Source: Siderastrea siderea (taxonomy: Eukaryota; Cnidaria; Anthozoa; Scleractinia; Rhizangiidae). From it: a DNA stretch of 64,000 nucleotides. Positions 1 to 11,773 of this stretch are shown here, in pieces. The notes under the pieces were generated by a model. It searched no databases and had not been told where the DNA came from. It saw only the letters and a list, made by a program, of their open reading frames with translations. The position numbers were made by a program, and so were the translations under genes. The stretch is from contig OZ034966.1 in NCBI GenBank assembly GCA_964030785.1, forward strand, positions 6,987,152-7,051,151, read 5' to 3'. Within the stretch, counting starts at the first letter, position 1. Every line of letters begins with the position of its first letter.

Positions 1-65
1 AAATCTGAAGACCTCGCGATTTATGATTTTAGAATTTTATGACGTCACGTGAAAACCAGCAATAG
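1..65. repeat. End of a MITE copy, inverted match to 8008-8072
   Basis: All 65 bases are the exact reverse complement of 8008-8072, which is the left terminus of a short inverted-repeat element. The window therefore opens inside another copy of the same MITE family, whose remainder lies to the left. It contains overlapping TGACGTCA-like and CACGTG-like motifs. Nothing is recognised from 66 to 286. Confidence 0.8.
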
Positions 66-286
66 TGCCGAAAAAAGAAATGAACAAAAACTGTAAATTT
101 GCACGTTATATCTTTCAAAACGACAAAGTTATGGTTTAACGAGTTCTGTTTCTATGGCAATGACCCAATCCTACTCACCCGGCCGGACCGGTGGACATGG
201 ACACTACCTTTGCATTTACCTCAGTGAAACAACCGTTTAATTATGCCAAGACAATAGATCGTCTGGCGTTTAATATTAAGCACAAT

Positions 287-1514
287 TCTACTGTTTGATT
301 TCAGGAAAAGGAGAAAATTCATGTTAAGGCGAGTATTTTTGCTCCTGTGAGGCCCACGCATGTAGAGTCGTACTACATATTAAATGGTGAAATCTGTTCA
401 GCTGAGAGAATGGTTATGAAAACTTGAACGTTTCGAAGGCGAAAACAAAGGAGTCTCGATTTATGTTGAAAGCACGACCACAACCATGTCTTTGTCCATG
501 TTTGTCTTACGTTCACACACTATGGCTGAATAACTTAACAGAAACATTTCTATTGGTTAGTTGTTCCAACACGATTCAAAACCTATTGTGGTTTGTGCAC
601 TAACTATGATCTTTGTGACTGGCCATGGCCGTCTACCCAGTGTCGCCTTGGGCTTCATGTAAGGTGTCCTCGAATTGACCCAATCATTACAAATCGAATT
701 CGAAGGCGTTGTCTCAAGTCCAGCTTGAGGCTATTGTTCTCCTTTTACTTCATTTTTTCTTCTTGTTTTTTTTTTCTTTCGTTCTTGTTTTCTTTCTTTT
801 TTTTTTGCGCGGGGGCACCATTTGTGTGTATGTGAGTCGCTAGGCGAAGGGGTCAGTCGACTTCGACAGACAGCAAGTCGTTTTTTGGTACTGTAAAACA
901 TCGGGAGACCGGCAGACAAGCCGCACTCGCAAATGAGCTACAACTGAGGTTTAAGGGCTCAAAGGTTTTCAAAAAGTCACAAACAGACTTTGTTTTCTTT
1001 TTCTGGTGGAAACGTAAATAAGCCACCATCTCAAGTGGGCGTCAAAACAAAAGTTATCCTGAGCCAAGAATGCAAGATTTCACGGCATACCGCCATCTGC
1101 ATGACACAAGACTTAAATTTACCATTTTGCTAAGCTTACAAGTTTACAGTGTTATTTCTACAATTACCTGCAAAAATATTTGAGACACTCTTACGCGGAG
1201 GTGCAAAATTTGGCTTCCGGCGCCCAATTACTTTACCCCACCCCTCCATCCCTTTCAAGTGCCCAGTTACTTCCCCCCCGTCCACCCCTTTCAGTGTTGT
1301 TTCGCTGCATGGATCATGCCCAAAACATTGGCCGACAAATTCAAAAAGGGGAGAGGGGTAATTGGAGGAATTGGCGGCTTTCCTGTGGGATGAGGCAATA
1401 TTGACTAAGCGAGAGTGGGTTTGGGTGAGAGTGTCTCAACGATTTTGTAGCTGATTGTGGTGGCGTTAGTTGCTTTTCTTCCAAAACATGTTTTTGTAGA
1501 TGTTTATTATCAAG
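287..1514 (+). repeat. Dispersed repeat, copy 1 left half
   Basis: This stretch aligns in the same orientation with 32,940-33,828. For example, the block at 507-600 matches 33,130-33,230 closely. No convincing coding sequence is present. The match stops exactly where the LINE begins and resumes after the LINE at 11,774. The family is unknown to me. Confidence 0.75.
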
Positions 1515-1522
1515 TCCGGAAT
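1515..1522 (+). repeat. Left target-site duplication of the LINE
   Basis: The eight bases TCCGGAAT recur at 11,766-11,773, just after an A-run. The second copy of the host repeat, at about 34,480, has one uninterrupted site here. That supports a true target-site duplication. Confidence 0.7.
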
Positions 1523-1976
1523 CTTCAACAACACCGAGTACACGAATGTTGAAATCTCGGGAATGTCTTTCCATGCGTTCCAGTTTTTTTTCCAGTGCCT
1601 CAGTTTGTTCCTGGAGGCGCTTTTTCGTTTCCTCGAGCGTGCTTAGGGATTTTCTCGCGTCACCGACATCTTCTCCGAGTTTCTGTACTTTCGGCTTTAT
1701 GTCGTCAATCTCGTCAACTTTAGACATAATGCTTTCAATCTTCGCGAGACGGGCATTCGTTTCGCTTCGAAGAATTGCAAAGTCGTCGCTTATTTTCTTA
1801 ATTTGACTTGTAAGGTCACTTCTTAAAGGTTTGAGCTCTTCGAGAATTGTGTCGCACATGGCCGCCTCCTTCGTCTTCACCTTTGGATTTTTCGGTGACT
1901 GCTCGACAGTTTCAGTTTTCCTGTGGTCTTCCAAACTTGGCAGAGTTTTTCCTGATCTGAGAAGTTTACCAGACAT
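1523..1976 (-). pseudogene. LINE ORF1 N-terminal half (inverted segment)
   Basis: The segment reads from a Met codon at 1976 and gives a lysine-rich start followed by a long heptad-like coiled coil, with repeated E/K/L/I runs through about residue 135. It ends in an L1 ORF1p-type motif, LERMERHSRDFNIRVLG. In L1-like elements this protein trimerises and binds the element RNA. The reading frame continues past 1523, but the downstream residues belong to the flanking repeat and not to ORF1. Relative to the rest of the LINE the segment is inverted. About 130 bp of apparent 5' UTR (1977-2110) lie between its start and the plus-strand half. Confidence 0.8.
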
Positions 1977-2109
1977 GCAGCGACAAGTCAGGCTGTTCAG
2001 TTAAGTTACGAAAGATTTCGCTCGTCACGGAACTCAACTTGGCACGTCCTCGCTCCATGATGTCCAGTCACGTCTCCAGGTCAGAAGGTGAAGATTGTTT
2101 ATCAATTAT

Positions 2110-2440
2110 TTAAGATTTCTTCGCACTTCTTGGTCTTCGAGATGCTGAGGAGAAGTGGAAAATGCCCACCGCACAGGTAAAAAACGTGATGCAAAACCTA
2201 GGCATATTATTGCTAAATTGTACAGCAGACCTTTCAAACGAAATTTGCTTCAAGTCGCCAAAAGCCAGGAAAGTAAGGATGCACTCAGCGGAGTTAGATT
2301 CGTGGAAAATTTTACTCACAATGATTTTGAGACAGGGAAGAAAGCTCTCCCGATTATGAAGCAAGCTTTCGAAGATGGAAAAAAGTAAGATTTACCAAAG
2401 GGAAACTATTTATTGACGGTAAGGTTGCACCTATAGATTA
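2110..2440 (+). pseudogene. LINE ORF1 C-terminal half
   Basis: On the plus strand this reads as the C-terminal nucleic-acid-binding region of an L1-like ORF1 protein. It includes the typical segment VENAHRTGKKRDAKPRHIIA, and ends near 2440. A one-base deletion near 2385 puts a premature stop in the frame, and the remaining codons are readable in the next frame. It picks up roughly where the inverted minus-strand half stops, as expected if both came from one cDNA. The protein would be an RNA chaperone in the retrotransposition particle. The copy cannot make a complete protein. Confidence 0.75.
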
Positions 2441-2771
2441 AATTGTTAATCGGCTCAAAGCGTCTTCAGTCAACATCTCGCGATGATTTCGCTAATGTCC
2501 AGTAGGCCTATGAAACGCAGCATAGGCGCGACTTTTGTTAGCAGTGAAAAACTATTAATAGTTCATTTAATGTTCGCTTTAGTTTTTAATTTGACTATGT
2601 GTGTGCTAAACGATTCGTTTCTTTTTGACAGTTTAAGCCGGAACAGTAATAATTCAAAATTTACAGCTACAAATACAAGGGAAATTGCACTTTGCACCCA
2701 TTTGACTTATTCTAGATCCTTCTCCTTGTCTAGTTATATGAGTTTTTCTTTATTTATTTTCTTCATAATTC

Positions 2772-3456
2772 GTGCAAATGGTAACTGGTAAATTTATTTC
2801 TCTAAATGTAAGAGGCATAAGCAACTTTCGTAAAAGAAAAACGATCTTTACTTGGTGCAGGAAACAAAAAGCAGATGTCATTTTTCTACAGGAAACACAT
2901 TCTACAAAAGATAATGAGACGATATGGAAAAGAGAATGGGGCGCCCCTCTTTTCTGCTCTCATGGGGCTAACAACGCTCGTGGGGTTGCGATTTTAATCA
3001 GAAACAGTTTTGATTGTGTAGTTGAAGAAACGGTAGTCGACACCAACGGTAGATTTATTATACTCAAAGTAATTCTCAAAGGTGAACAAGCAGTTTTGGT
3101 CAACGTATACGGTCCAAATCCTGATAACAAATTGGTTGATTTCTATCATTTAGTACTACAAAGCTTAAAGCAAAATGATTTTGATGAAATTGAAAATATC
3201 ATAATGGGAGGAGATTTCAACTGTCTTTAAATCCTATTATTGACAAAAGAGGTGGGAACCTTATTTCAGTGTAATTAACACAATTGAAAGCTTACAATCG
3301 GAATTGGATTTGCATGATATTTGGCGTGTCAAAAATCCCACAAGACGTAGTTTTACTTGGAGTCAACCGGAACCATTAATTACGTCTAGACTCGATTATT
3401 GGCTTATTTCAAACTGTTTATCAGACAACGTATGGAATGTTGATATTATACCATCT
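2772..3456 (+). pseudogene. LINE ORF2, APE-type endonuclease part
   Basis: The start at 2772 gives an AP-endonuclease-like domain that nicks target DNA. It shows LNVRGI near the N-terminus, the catalytic QETH at about residue 40 and the GGDFN motif at about residue 149. A frameshift near 3230 ends the first frame. The domain continues in another frame to the SRLDYW motif near 3400. It stops at 3456, where a DNA transposon is inserted. The last catalytic block (TDH) lies beyond the insertions at about 8566. About 330 bp between ORF1 and ORF2 (2441-2771) hold no recognised gene. Confidence 0.85.
3448..3456 (+). repeat. 9-bp target-site duplication, left copy
   Basis: ATACCATCT precedes the left TIR and is repeated at 8001-8009 directly after the right TIR. 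It belongs to the LINE endonuclease reading frame. Confidence 0.85.
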
Positions 3457-6400
3457 CAGGCGGTGTGCGTCACGGCCCACTAAGGGTCATGGGTAAAAAT
3501 ATAACTGATGTCCATTACACTCGAGACACGATGGAGTAAACGTCTCACGAGAGACCTTACAATGGCGGTAAAAATGGGAATTGAGACTCTTTTTTCCCGT
3601 TGTGAAAAGAATAACTGAGGACACGAATTTAGATTGTTTTGACTGGTTAATATTTTGGTTACATGGACCAGGTGAATAAGTTTTTCACGATCCGGAGTCG
3701 ATCGAATGTGCAAACGTGCAGACTACGTTCGTTTCTCGGAAAGTTTTTCGTATTTGCTTGGTACTTTGCCTAGATCAGCGGTAAAAGAGATCCACATCAC
3801 TTAGTTTGCTGGTATCGTTTACGGACTTACGCCACCGGGAAAAATTAGAAAGCGGGGATAACGAGCGAGGTGAGAAAGCCGGCTGACGTGTGATTACGGT
3901 TTTTTTCAAACATGGAAATCAGATCCTTCCTTCAGGCAAAGGACGCAACACAAGGATATAGCCTAACAACTTACTGAAAATGTATTAGACAAAAAATAAT
4001 TTGTGGTAGTCGTCCTGGAAATTCAAGTATTTCCTGATAACAGCCATTCAAAGGGATTCCCCAAGTTTGTTGATGTAAGTTCAAGGCTGCACAAAAATAA
4101 AAACTTTGTTGTCTTAATAACATCATTTATGCTCTTGTCCTTGATTTTACTAATGGCTTGTACTTCATCAACCATGTTTTATTTTCTCTTATATCAAACA
4201 CTGCACATTAGTTTTCTCAACCTTGCTATATGAATAGTGATGCTGATACCAAGGCAGAGCCATATTTCCATGTCTATATACTCCTGTTTCCTATTTTAAC
4301 AAGTTACTAACCTACATTCCTACAGTCACATTGATTATAAAAAAAATTGATACCGATGTTGTTCATTGACCTTCTTGTCTGCTTAAGAGAGTTGTTTCCT
4401 TTTACAGAAAATATGTGAAAATAATTTGTCCACAGGTCTCACTGTAAAGGATTGAATTCAAGCAAATAATAGAAAAACTTTTGCTGTGTTTGCATAGCCC
4501 AATATAAACACGAGAATGGTTGGGAGAATTCAAGACAGTTATGAAAACCCTTGAGGGCATGCAGGGAGTGCCCAGCCCAGGTTGCATATAAACTTTTGAG
4601 AATTCCCCCCACTTGAGTGTTTACTGTATATCAGGCTATCCAAACACAGGAAAAGTTTTTCCTTGCTTTATTCGACTGTATTAACATACTCGCATGCAAA
4701 CACACATCTCAGCCACTCAGAGTGCACATATTATCTTAGTTATTTTATTAAATAAAATGTATTTCTCTGTCTTGTCTGTACCAAGTCAGTTGAAAGTATG
4801 GAACATTTGAGTGGATTGCTCCTTCACGTGGACATGTGTAGGCTGGATAGTGGGCTCGATAGTAAATAATGTTAACAATGTTATCTGTTCTGGTAATTGA
4901 AAAGTCACATATATGACAGTGTGTAATATCAGAGCTCAGGGATATTGTTTGCCTCTAGGAATACCTTCCCTGCAAAGCAAGTGCTCTTGCTGAAGTTTGA
5001 TGAGATGACATTTATAGCAAAGCCAGGAGCTTACAGCTTTGCCATGAATTTTTCTTTACCACACTCCAGTAATACCACAAAAGACAAACATGAACTAAGG
5101 CATGCTGATGGTTCCAGAAATACCGGGGTGCATTCCGTGTACGTCCCACGCCGAAGATACGCCAAGGGTTTCGAAGTTGCACGCCAAGCGGCCGCCGAGG
5201 CGCCGACGCCAGCAACCTCGTCCCCAGTCCCCAAGCTAGGCTCTCTCCTCTTCCTGCCGCGAATGCGAAAGAGAGGCGAAGTAACGAGGACAAGAAAGTT
5301 GATGGACTAAAAACTTATGGTTCGCTTTATTTGCTCATGTTTATAATTAGTAGTAAAACTTTCTAACATCACTACAAATCTGCAGACAGTGACAAGGCAT
5401 TCTACTGGACTAATTCAACGAGGCAATCTTCAGAGCTCTCAAGTTGATTTGTTGCCAAAGAGTGAGATTTTTGACGGCGTAGCCGTCTATTGTGACGTTA
5501 AAGGCGTCACGTTTCTAGGGGGGGGGGTTGGGGGCATGCTCCCCCAGAAGATTTTGAAAAATTAAAGTAGCTAAGACGTGTTTTCCTTTATTATGAGCGG
5601 AAATGGGATCCTTCGAAAGTAACTATTTAGATCCCAGATTTTTCTTTTAAATTGACTAATATCAACTCTCTCGTAACATTCGGACTTATCCAGAAGTCAA
5701 ATTAACATATCAAATCTCTGAAAAACAGGAGTTTCCTTTTACATGCTGTCACTCTGATGCTCTTTGTTGTAGTTGTAGTTCCAAGTAGCTTTCTTGGCAC
5801 TGACCGACTAATCTGCAGGCGGTTCAAAAGATGACTCCTTGTTGGCCGTTTTGATAGTAAGCAGAGAGGCCAGTGTACCATCCATCTGGAGAAAGGTCCG
5901 AAATGTTGTTTTGTTTTTCCTTATTAGAGAAAAAAACTCTCTCTTCACCGGCATTTCAATGTGGAAGAACAAGAACTGCACGAGAATTTACATTATTAGA
6001 ACGCGTTGGAAGCCAGTAAAAAGGGAACATGGAGTGAATTATTCCCAGAATGATGGTTCATTAGGGAGTCACTTAACTTAAGCAGCAATTTTCTGCCTCA
6101 AAATGAACTGTTTAAATCAAAAACCTTAAATGCGTGAGAAATAATACTTCTAGCGTGAGGGCGTAAGATTGCATTGCATTCGTTTGCGTGAGTCTCACGC
6201 TCAATGCTTGAGACTTAAGAGCTCTGAATCTTTAAGTACCAAACTGTCGTATCAACGAGACGCAAAGTGACTCAAGTCCGATTTTCCTCTGACTTACTTG
6301 CCATTTGCTTGAAAGGCTATCATACTCGTGTATTCTTTTATTCTTTATTGGTTGAAGACTCTGGCTGCGAGTGGTCGACAACCGCTGACCGAGGAGCCCG

Positions 6401-8000
6401 TGGACTCTAAATCCTGAGCCAGGGATGGTGAAATCCCGGATATTATTCGGTGTCCACAAGTTTATTATTTAAACGGTAAAAATTTTCACGCACCAAGGTG
6501 GTTACCTCGGCTACACACCAACGTACAATATCGTTAATATGAGGTAAGCTACCCACACTTACTTTCGGTCTTGTCGCATAAGCTTGAGGCTTTAAAATCC
6601 TGCAACTTTAATTGAAATAGCTGTATCTGAAAGGTAGATAGCCACCCCAGACCTGTATATAAACATTTTAAAGATAAAGCAGTATGGGCAAAGCTCCAAC
6701 CAGAACCTGATAATGACCAGGAGTCAATTCAATAAAACTTTTACAAGTGCAGCTATTGTTTTAAAGTTTGAAAAACAATAGCTACACTTGTAAATAATAG
6801 TTGTAAAAGTTTTATTGAATTGGCCCCTGAATGCAGCTGTTCTTCTAAACTTTGGTGTTTGTTATATTGCCAACCGGAGTCAGTAAGTTTAATACTTCAC
6901 TATCGTCTTGTCAGTAAGAGGGTGTAGTTCAGTAACACAGCACCAGTCTGTGCCACTGCACAGACACCAAGTGTGGACATATCCATAAGCAATACTATCT
7001 TAAGCCGATAAGCTATTAGAAATCAAAATTAGCTGCACAATTCTTAAGCACTCAAATATAGTTCATACATAATCTATTCTACTGGTGGCAGAGACGTGCA
7101 CAGTTGTTGTAGAGCTGACTGTCAGAAAATAATGATAAGATTACACACAAAACAGTGACAAAACAGTGACAACTTTTGCTTGTACAAGTTGTTTTGTTCA
7201 CCATTTTATTACCAGAATGTACAAATAAAATCCCTGTTTACGTCTTGTGATAAAAAAAACGAAAGAAACAGCTTCCCTGGCGACTCGTATTATAAAACAA
7301 GCTCACTTTGTACAGCACCCGAGTAACCTGCTTTAATTTAAAGAAGGACCTCATAAACACAACCAAGGGAGATAAAATGCTGAAATGACCGAGGCATTAT
7401 AGAAATTGACCTTTTTCCCCTTTTCTGGTTGAAATTTGAGCAGAGTCTTGTCTTTCGAATTTCGATGTTATTCCCTTCGTGTCGGCTTTCATCTCGGTCT
7501 ACTTTTCTTAGCCGGTTTCCCGGGAGATCTGCTACTTGATTTACACGATCTCTTCATTCCACGATACTTTCAACGGTTTGTAACGGAAAAACCATAAGGG
7601 GTAGACTCGGGTAGACCCCAAAATTTCAAAAGAAGAAAAGCTATACTAACTAACTGGCCAAGTTAATGGGCAAATAGCGTTAAGGGTAAGCAGCTTCGAG
7701 TCCAAGAAGAACTGTGACATTAACAGTGAAATCAACATGGCGGCTTTCAACTAGCCGCCCAATTTGAACTTCTCATAAACACGACTAAAACGTTTACCTT
7801 CAACGATAACCTGACCAGAACTAAGATCTGGTATTCCAAAAACTTTAGGATGGGGTACAATTCCGAGAACAAAATCACAAGCGTCGAAAATGAAGAAAAT
7901 TTCACCTCATACACTTCTCGAAGCGGCCCTTTCCGAGCGCGAAAATGCCTACACAAATGACGCGTTCTGATTGGTCAAATCTCGTGACGCACACCGCCTG
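3457..8000. mobile_element. 4.5-kb DNA transposon, 18-bp TIRs, no transposase seen
   Basis: The element begins with CAGGCGGTGTGCGTCACG (3457-3474) and ends with its exact reverse complement (7983-8000). It is flanked by identical 9-bp ATACCATCT copies. A 9-bp duplication fits Mutator-like (MULE) elements best, but short TIRs of 18 bp are unusual for them, so the superfamily is open. Inside I find no transposase. There is a GC-rich block around 5140-5290 with a weak 121-codon frame (4945-5310, plus), a G/C-run block near 5515-5550, and a nested palindromic element at 6725-6822. It is probably non-autonomous and may have picked up host sequence. Confidence 0.75.
6725..6822. mobile_element. Palindromic mini-element nested in the 4.5-kb transposon
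   Basis: The 22-bp arms CAATTCAATAAAACTTTTAC.. (6725-6746) and the reverse complement (6801-6822) flank a second internal inverted pair around an AGCTATTGTTTT/AAAACAATAGCT core. It would fold as one long hairpin. Confidence 0.7.
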
Positions 8001-8009
8001 ATACCATCT

Positions 8010-8562
8010 ATTGCTGGTTTTCACGTGACGTCATAAAATTCTAAAATCATAAATCGCGAGGTCTTCAGATTTTATATCCAGCCCGGTAGCGTATTCCGTT
8101 TTAAAAATACAGAATATTAAATTTCTGTATTTTCACCCTACGTGACACCAACACAGCGTCCGTGACAAAGCTTTCTCCTACGCAAAAAAGGACTCTCCTT
8201 GTGATTTTCAGCAGTTTAGACAGTTAAAGCCCTAGGAGGGAAAGTAATGTGATTGTATAGTAGTTCACGAGACAAAAGTAATCACTTAAAGAGTAGAATT
8301 GAATTCCAGATGTTTTTATTGATTTCCGTCCGCCATGTTTGTGCCCCTCCGAGGGACACCAACATGGCGTTTCCATACTGAGCTCTACAAATTTCAGTTG
8401 AACGTTTCGGCAAATAACTCAACAACGGAAAACGATACAGATCTGAAACTTCGTGAAGTTGTTTTGCTGTGTATCTTCTATAACATTACAAATTCTTGGC
8501 TTCTTTCATTCACAGGTTTTGATTTTAAAATTGTATGGCGTGACAGTGAAAACCAAGAATTA
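8010..8562. mobile_element. MITE inserted in LINE ORF2
   Basis: The left end (ATTGCTGGTTTTCACGTGAC) and right end (..GTGAAAACCAAGAATT) are imperfect inverted repeats of about 38 bp. The LINE endonuclease frame breaks at 8009 and resumes at about 8563 with the TDH motif. That places this roughly 550-bp element as an insertion in the LINE, next to the 4.5-kb transposon. It has no coding capacity. The 65-bp match at the window start shows it is a multicopy family. Confidence 0.65.
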
Positions 8563-11451
8563 AAACAGATCACTCCGCGATAATAATAGAATTTAAAGAT
8601 ATCGATGATAGAGTCAAAGGTCCTGGGATTTGGAAACTCAATTGCTCTCTACTAAGCGATCAGCTATATGTTGAAGAAATTAATCTTTCAATTCCTTCTT
8701 GGGTACAGGAGGGAAAGGCAGACCTGTCTGACTCGCGCTCTGTATGGGACTGGGCAAAATACAACATTAAAAAGTACTCCAGAAAATATTCTATGAACAA
8801 ATCTAAACAAAGAAAAGAAAAGGAGAAGCTTCTTAATATAGAGCATCACGAAGCGTATGTATCTTTTCAAAACAATCTCTCTCAAGAAAATTTAACAGCT
8901 TTAAATGTTGTGAAAGAAAAATTGGAAAAACTGTATGAAGAAAAAATTGAAGGTATAATTGTAAGGTCCCGTGCACGATGGCATGAACACGGCGAAAAGA
9001 ACTCCAAATATTTTTTTAATCTAGAAAAACGGAACCATGTAAAAAAGCATATTCGAAAACTTCGGCTGAGTGGTGTTATTACAACTGACCCTTTTGAAAT
9101 TCTGGATGCTGAAAAGATATTCTATGAAAGTTTGTATAAATCCCGCCAAGATCCCTCACAACAGAATGAATTCCCTTTTAGTTATGAAGATCTGCCAATA
9201 CCGACACTTTCAGAAGAATGTAAACAGTTAGGTGAAGGTACCATAAGTCTGGAAGAATGCACTAAAGTATTAAACTCTTTTCCCTTAAATAAGGTTCCGG
9301 GAAATGATGGATTGCTTGTCGAATTTTATAACACTTTTGGGGGTTCAGTGGGACAACTTTTAGTGGAGTGTTTTAATGAGTCATTTGCTAAAGGAGAAAT
9401 GAGTCCATCACAGAGACAGGCAGTAATAACGCTAATTGAGAAAAAAGATCAAGATCGTTGTGACCGTAAAAACTGGCCACCAATTTCCCTTCTTAATGTT
9501 GACGCAAAAATAGCTTCAAAAGTTATTGCTGAAAGAATGAAACGTCTGTTGCCGGATTTAACACATAACAATCAATCCGGATATATTCCAGGTAGAAGTA
9601 TAGGTGAAAACATTCGTTCAATCCTCGATATCATGGATTACACAAAAGCCAAGAACTTACCAGGCATTCTATTATTTATCGACTTTGAAAAAGCCTTTGA
9701 TAGCTTAGAATGGGATTTTGTCAATAAATGTTTGCAATTATTTAATTTTGGGCCAGATTTTATAAAATGGGTAAACATTTTCTATAAAAATATTCAAAGC
9801 TGCGTTATTAATAATGGGTTATGCTCTCACTACTTTACCATAGAGCGTGGAGTGAGACAAGGGGACCCTCTCTCTCCATACCTTTTTGTAACGGCAGTTG
9901 AAATCTTGGCCATTGCTGTCAGAAACCAAGCAAACATCAAAGGGATAGAAATAAACGGCTTAGAAACTAAACTGCTCCAGTTTGCTGATGACACAACAGC
10001 TGTTTTATCAGACTAAAACTCTGCTCGAGCCTTGTTTTAACTTCTCGACAAGTTCGAGAAGGCTTCTGGTTTAAAACTGAATGTCACAAAAACAGAAGCA
10101 ATGTGGATTGGTTCTCTTCAGTACTGTGTAGATGAACCACTTGGCGTCAAATGGCAAAAATGCGTTTAATTTCTAGGAATATTTATCACATATGACGTAC
10201 AGTTACAGGTTGAAAAGAACTTCAAACAAAGATTGAAAAAATCAGAAACACGATTAATCTCTGGAAATTAAGAAGGCTATCCATTCATGGTAAAGTTAAC
10301 ATTATTAAATCTATTTTACTGCCAAAAATGATTTACCCTACCCTTAAAATGATTGATTATGAAAACATGGTAAAAGCTATGAGATTAAGTTGGCTTAAAC
10401 GAATATTTGATGAAAACTGCACTGGGTTTTAGAAATCTTACTTTGATCATTCTTTAGGCAGTTATGGAGGATTATTTTTATTCAATTCTAATTACAACCC
10501 AAATAAGTTAAATATTTCATCAGTCTTTTACTACTTTTACTATGGTGGTCAGAATTAAGAGAGGCTTTTGATCCGGATAATGAATATAAATATACTATAT
10601 GGAATAACGAGGAAATTAAAATTGAGGGCAAAAGTGTTTTCTGCAGTCATTATTTTGTAAGGGGCATAAAATATACTAAGGATTTACTTTTTGACAGGAC
10701 AAATATTGATTCCTTTAACACGGTTAAAGAAGACACTGATAAAATCTAATTTCTTAACGTGGACGGGCTTAAGACATGCTGTTCTATCAAATCTACGTGT
10801 AAATATTCCCGATTTTAAGGCCGTCTTCGACTTGAATAACTATAAGTGCCGGGATTACTATGGTTGTTTAATAAAGAAAATGTATGAAAGGCCCAGAAAG
10901 TGGACTAAGAATTAGGCGAAGAATTTGACTTAATCGATGACCTAATTTCAAAGGCATACCTGCTGCCTATAAGGGTTGCCAGGGAACCTTATTTAAGATC
11001 CTTTCAATACAAAATGTTAAATTCTATTTTATATACTAGCGACCTATTATATAAGATAGGTTTTGTTTCAGACCCTAACTGTTGTTTTTGTAAAAGAAAC
11101 AAAGAAACCGCAAACTATTTATTCTTTAGCTGTTCCTTTTCACATTCGTTCTGGTTAGAGGTTACAGACAAAATTTTAAAGAAACTCTGCAGCTGCGAAT
11201 GTCTCTTACTACGCGATGTTATGATAGGAATCTTGAAGGAGGAGATGGATCTAGTAAACTACCTAATAATTTTAGGGAAAGATTTTTTATGGACCTGTAG
11301 GCAAAAAGTAATTAAACCTTCTTTCCGCCATTTTGAAAGAATTTTAGTAAACAAATATGAAACAGAAAAACATATTGCTTGTAAGTCAAACAAACCCAAC
11401 ATGTTTCGGAAGAAATGGAAACTCTTTGGGATATTCTTTTCAAGTGGTTAA
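8563..11451 (+). pseudogene. LINE ORF2, reverse transcriptase and C-terminal part
   Basis: The endonuclease tail (8563-8790) leads into an uninterrupted frame from 8793 to 10,016. That frame carries the reverse transcriptase: NKVPGNDGL, the LLFIDFEKAFDS block (motif A), RGVRQGDPLSPYLF (motif B) and LQFADDT (motif C, catalytic FADD). Past 10,016 the frame is broken by several stops and shifts. The typical LINE C-terminus is still readable to 11,451, including a Cys/His cluster CCFCKRNKETANYLFFSC. The protein would nick the target and reverse-transcribe the element RNA. The intact RT core within a broken gene points to moderate age. Confidence 0.85.
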
Positions 11452-11700
11452 TGTAGTTACTTGTAATTAATTTAATTTGTAATGTAGCTACTTGTGTTTA
11501 ATTTATTATCAATTGATATCTTTCTAGTAGCATAGGCAAATTGTAGTAGACAAATACGAAACAGTAAAACATATTGCTTATAATATTGAGAAATTCTTCT
11601 CAAGTGGTTAATGTAGTTACTTGTAATTAATTTAATGTAATGTAGCTACTTGTAATTAATTTAATGTATTATCAATTGATATCTTATGTATTTATGTACA
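11338..11700 (+). repeat. Duplicated segment in the LINE 3' end
   Basis: The segment around 11,338-11,520 (end of ORF2 plus 3' UTR with GTGGTTAATGTAGTTACTTG) is repeated, with an internal deletion, at about 11,537-11,690. Variable tandem repeats in 3' UTRs are common in LINEs. An A-run precedes the target-site duplication at 11,766. Confidence 0.7.
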
Positions 11701-11773
11701 CACATAACAAAAAAACGTTTGTAAAAAAATGTTTTTTTTATATTTTGTTACAATAAAAAAAAAATTCCGGAAT

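Larger units (their letters stand above)
1523..11765 (+). mobile_element. L1/Tx1-like non-LTR retrotransposon, 5'-inverted and interrupted
   Basis: The element has ORF1, an endonuclease/reverse transcriptase ORF2, a 3' region and an A-run ending at about 11,765, flanked by an 8-bp duplication. The ORF1 N-terminal half (1523-1976) is on the minus strand and its C-terminal half (about 2110-2440) is on the plus strand. This is the layout expected of twin priming. ORF2 is split at codon level by about 5.1 kb of later insertions (3457-8562). Without them the element is about 5.1 kb. ORF1 and ORF2 both carry frameshifts and stops, so the copy is inactive. Family assignment rests on the coiled-coil ORF1, the APE-type endonuclease and the FADD-type reverse transcriptase. 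Confidence 0.85.

Noticed and set aside
731..919. Lys/Arg-rich minus-strand micro-ORF
   Set aside because: It is produced by the T-rich run at 740-810 inside the dispersed repeat and has no coding evidence.
4945..5310. 121-codon frame inside the 4.5-kb transposon as a gene
   Set aside because: It has no recognisable domain, competing minus-strand frames, and a CG-rich patch that makes stops rare. Kept only as a note.
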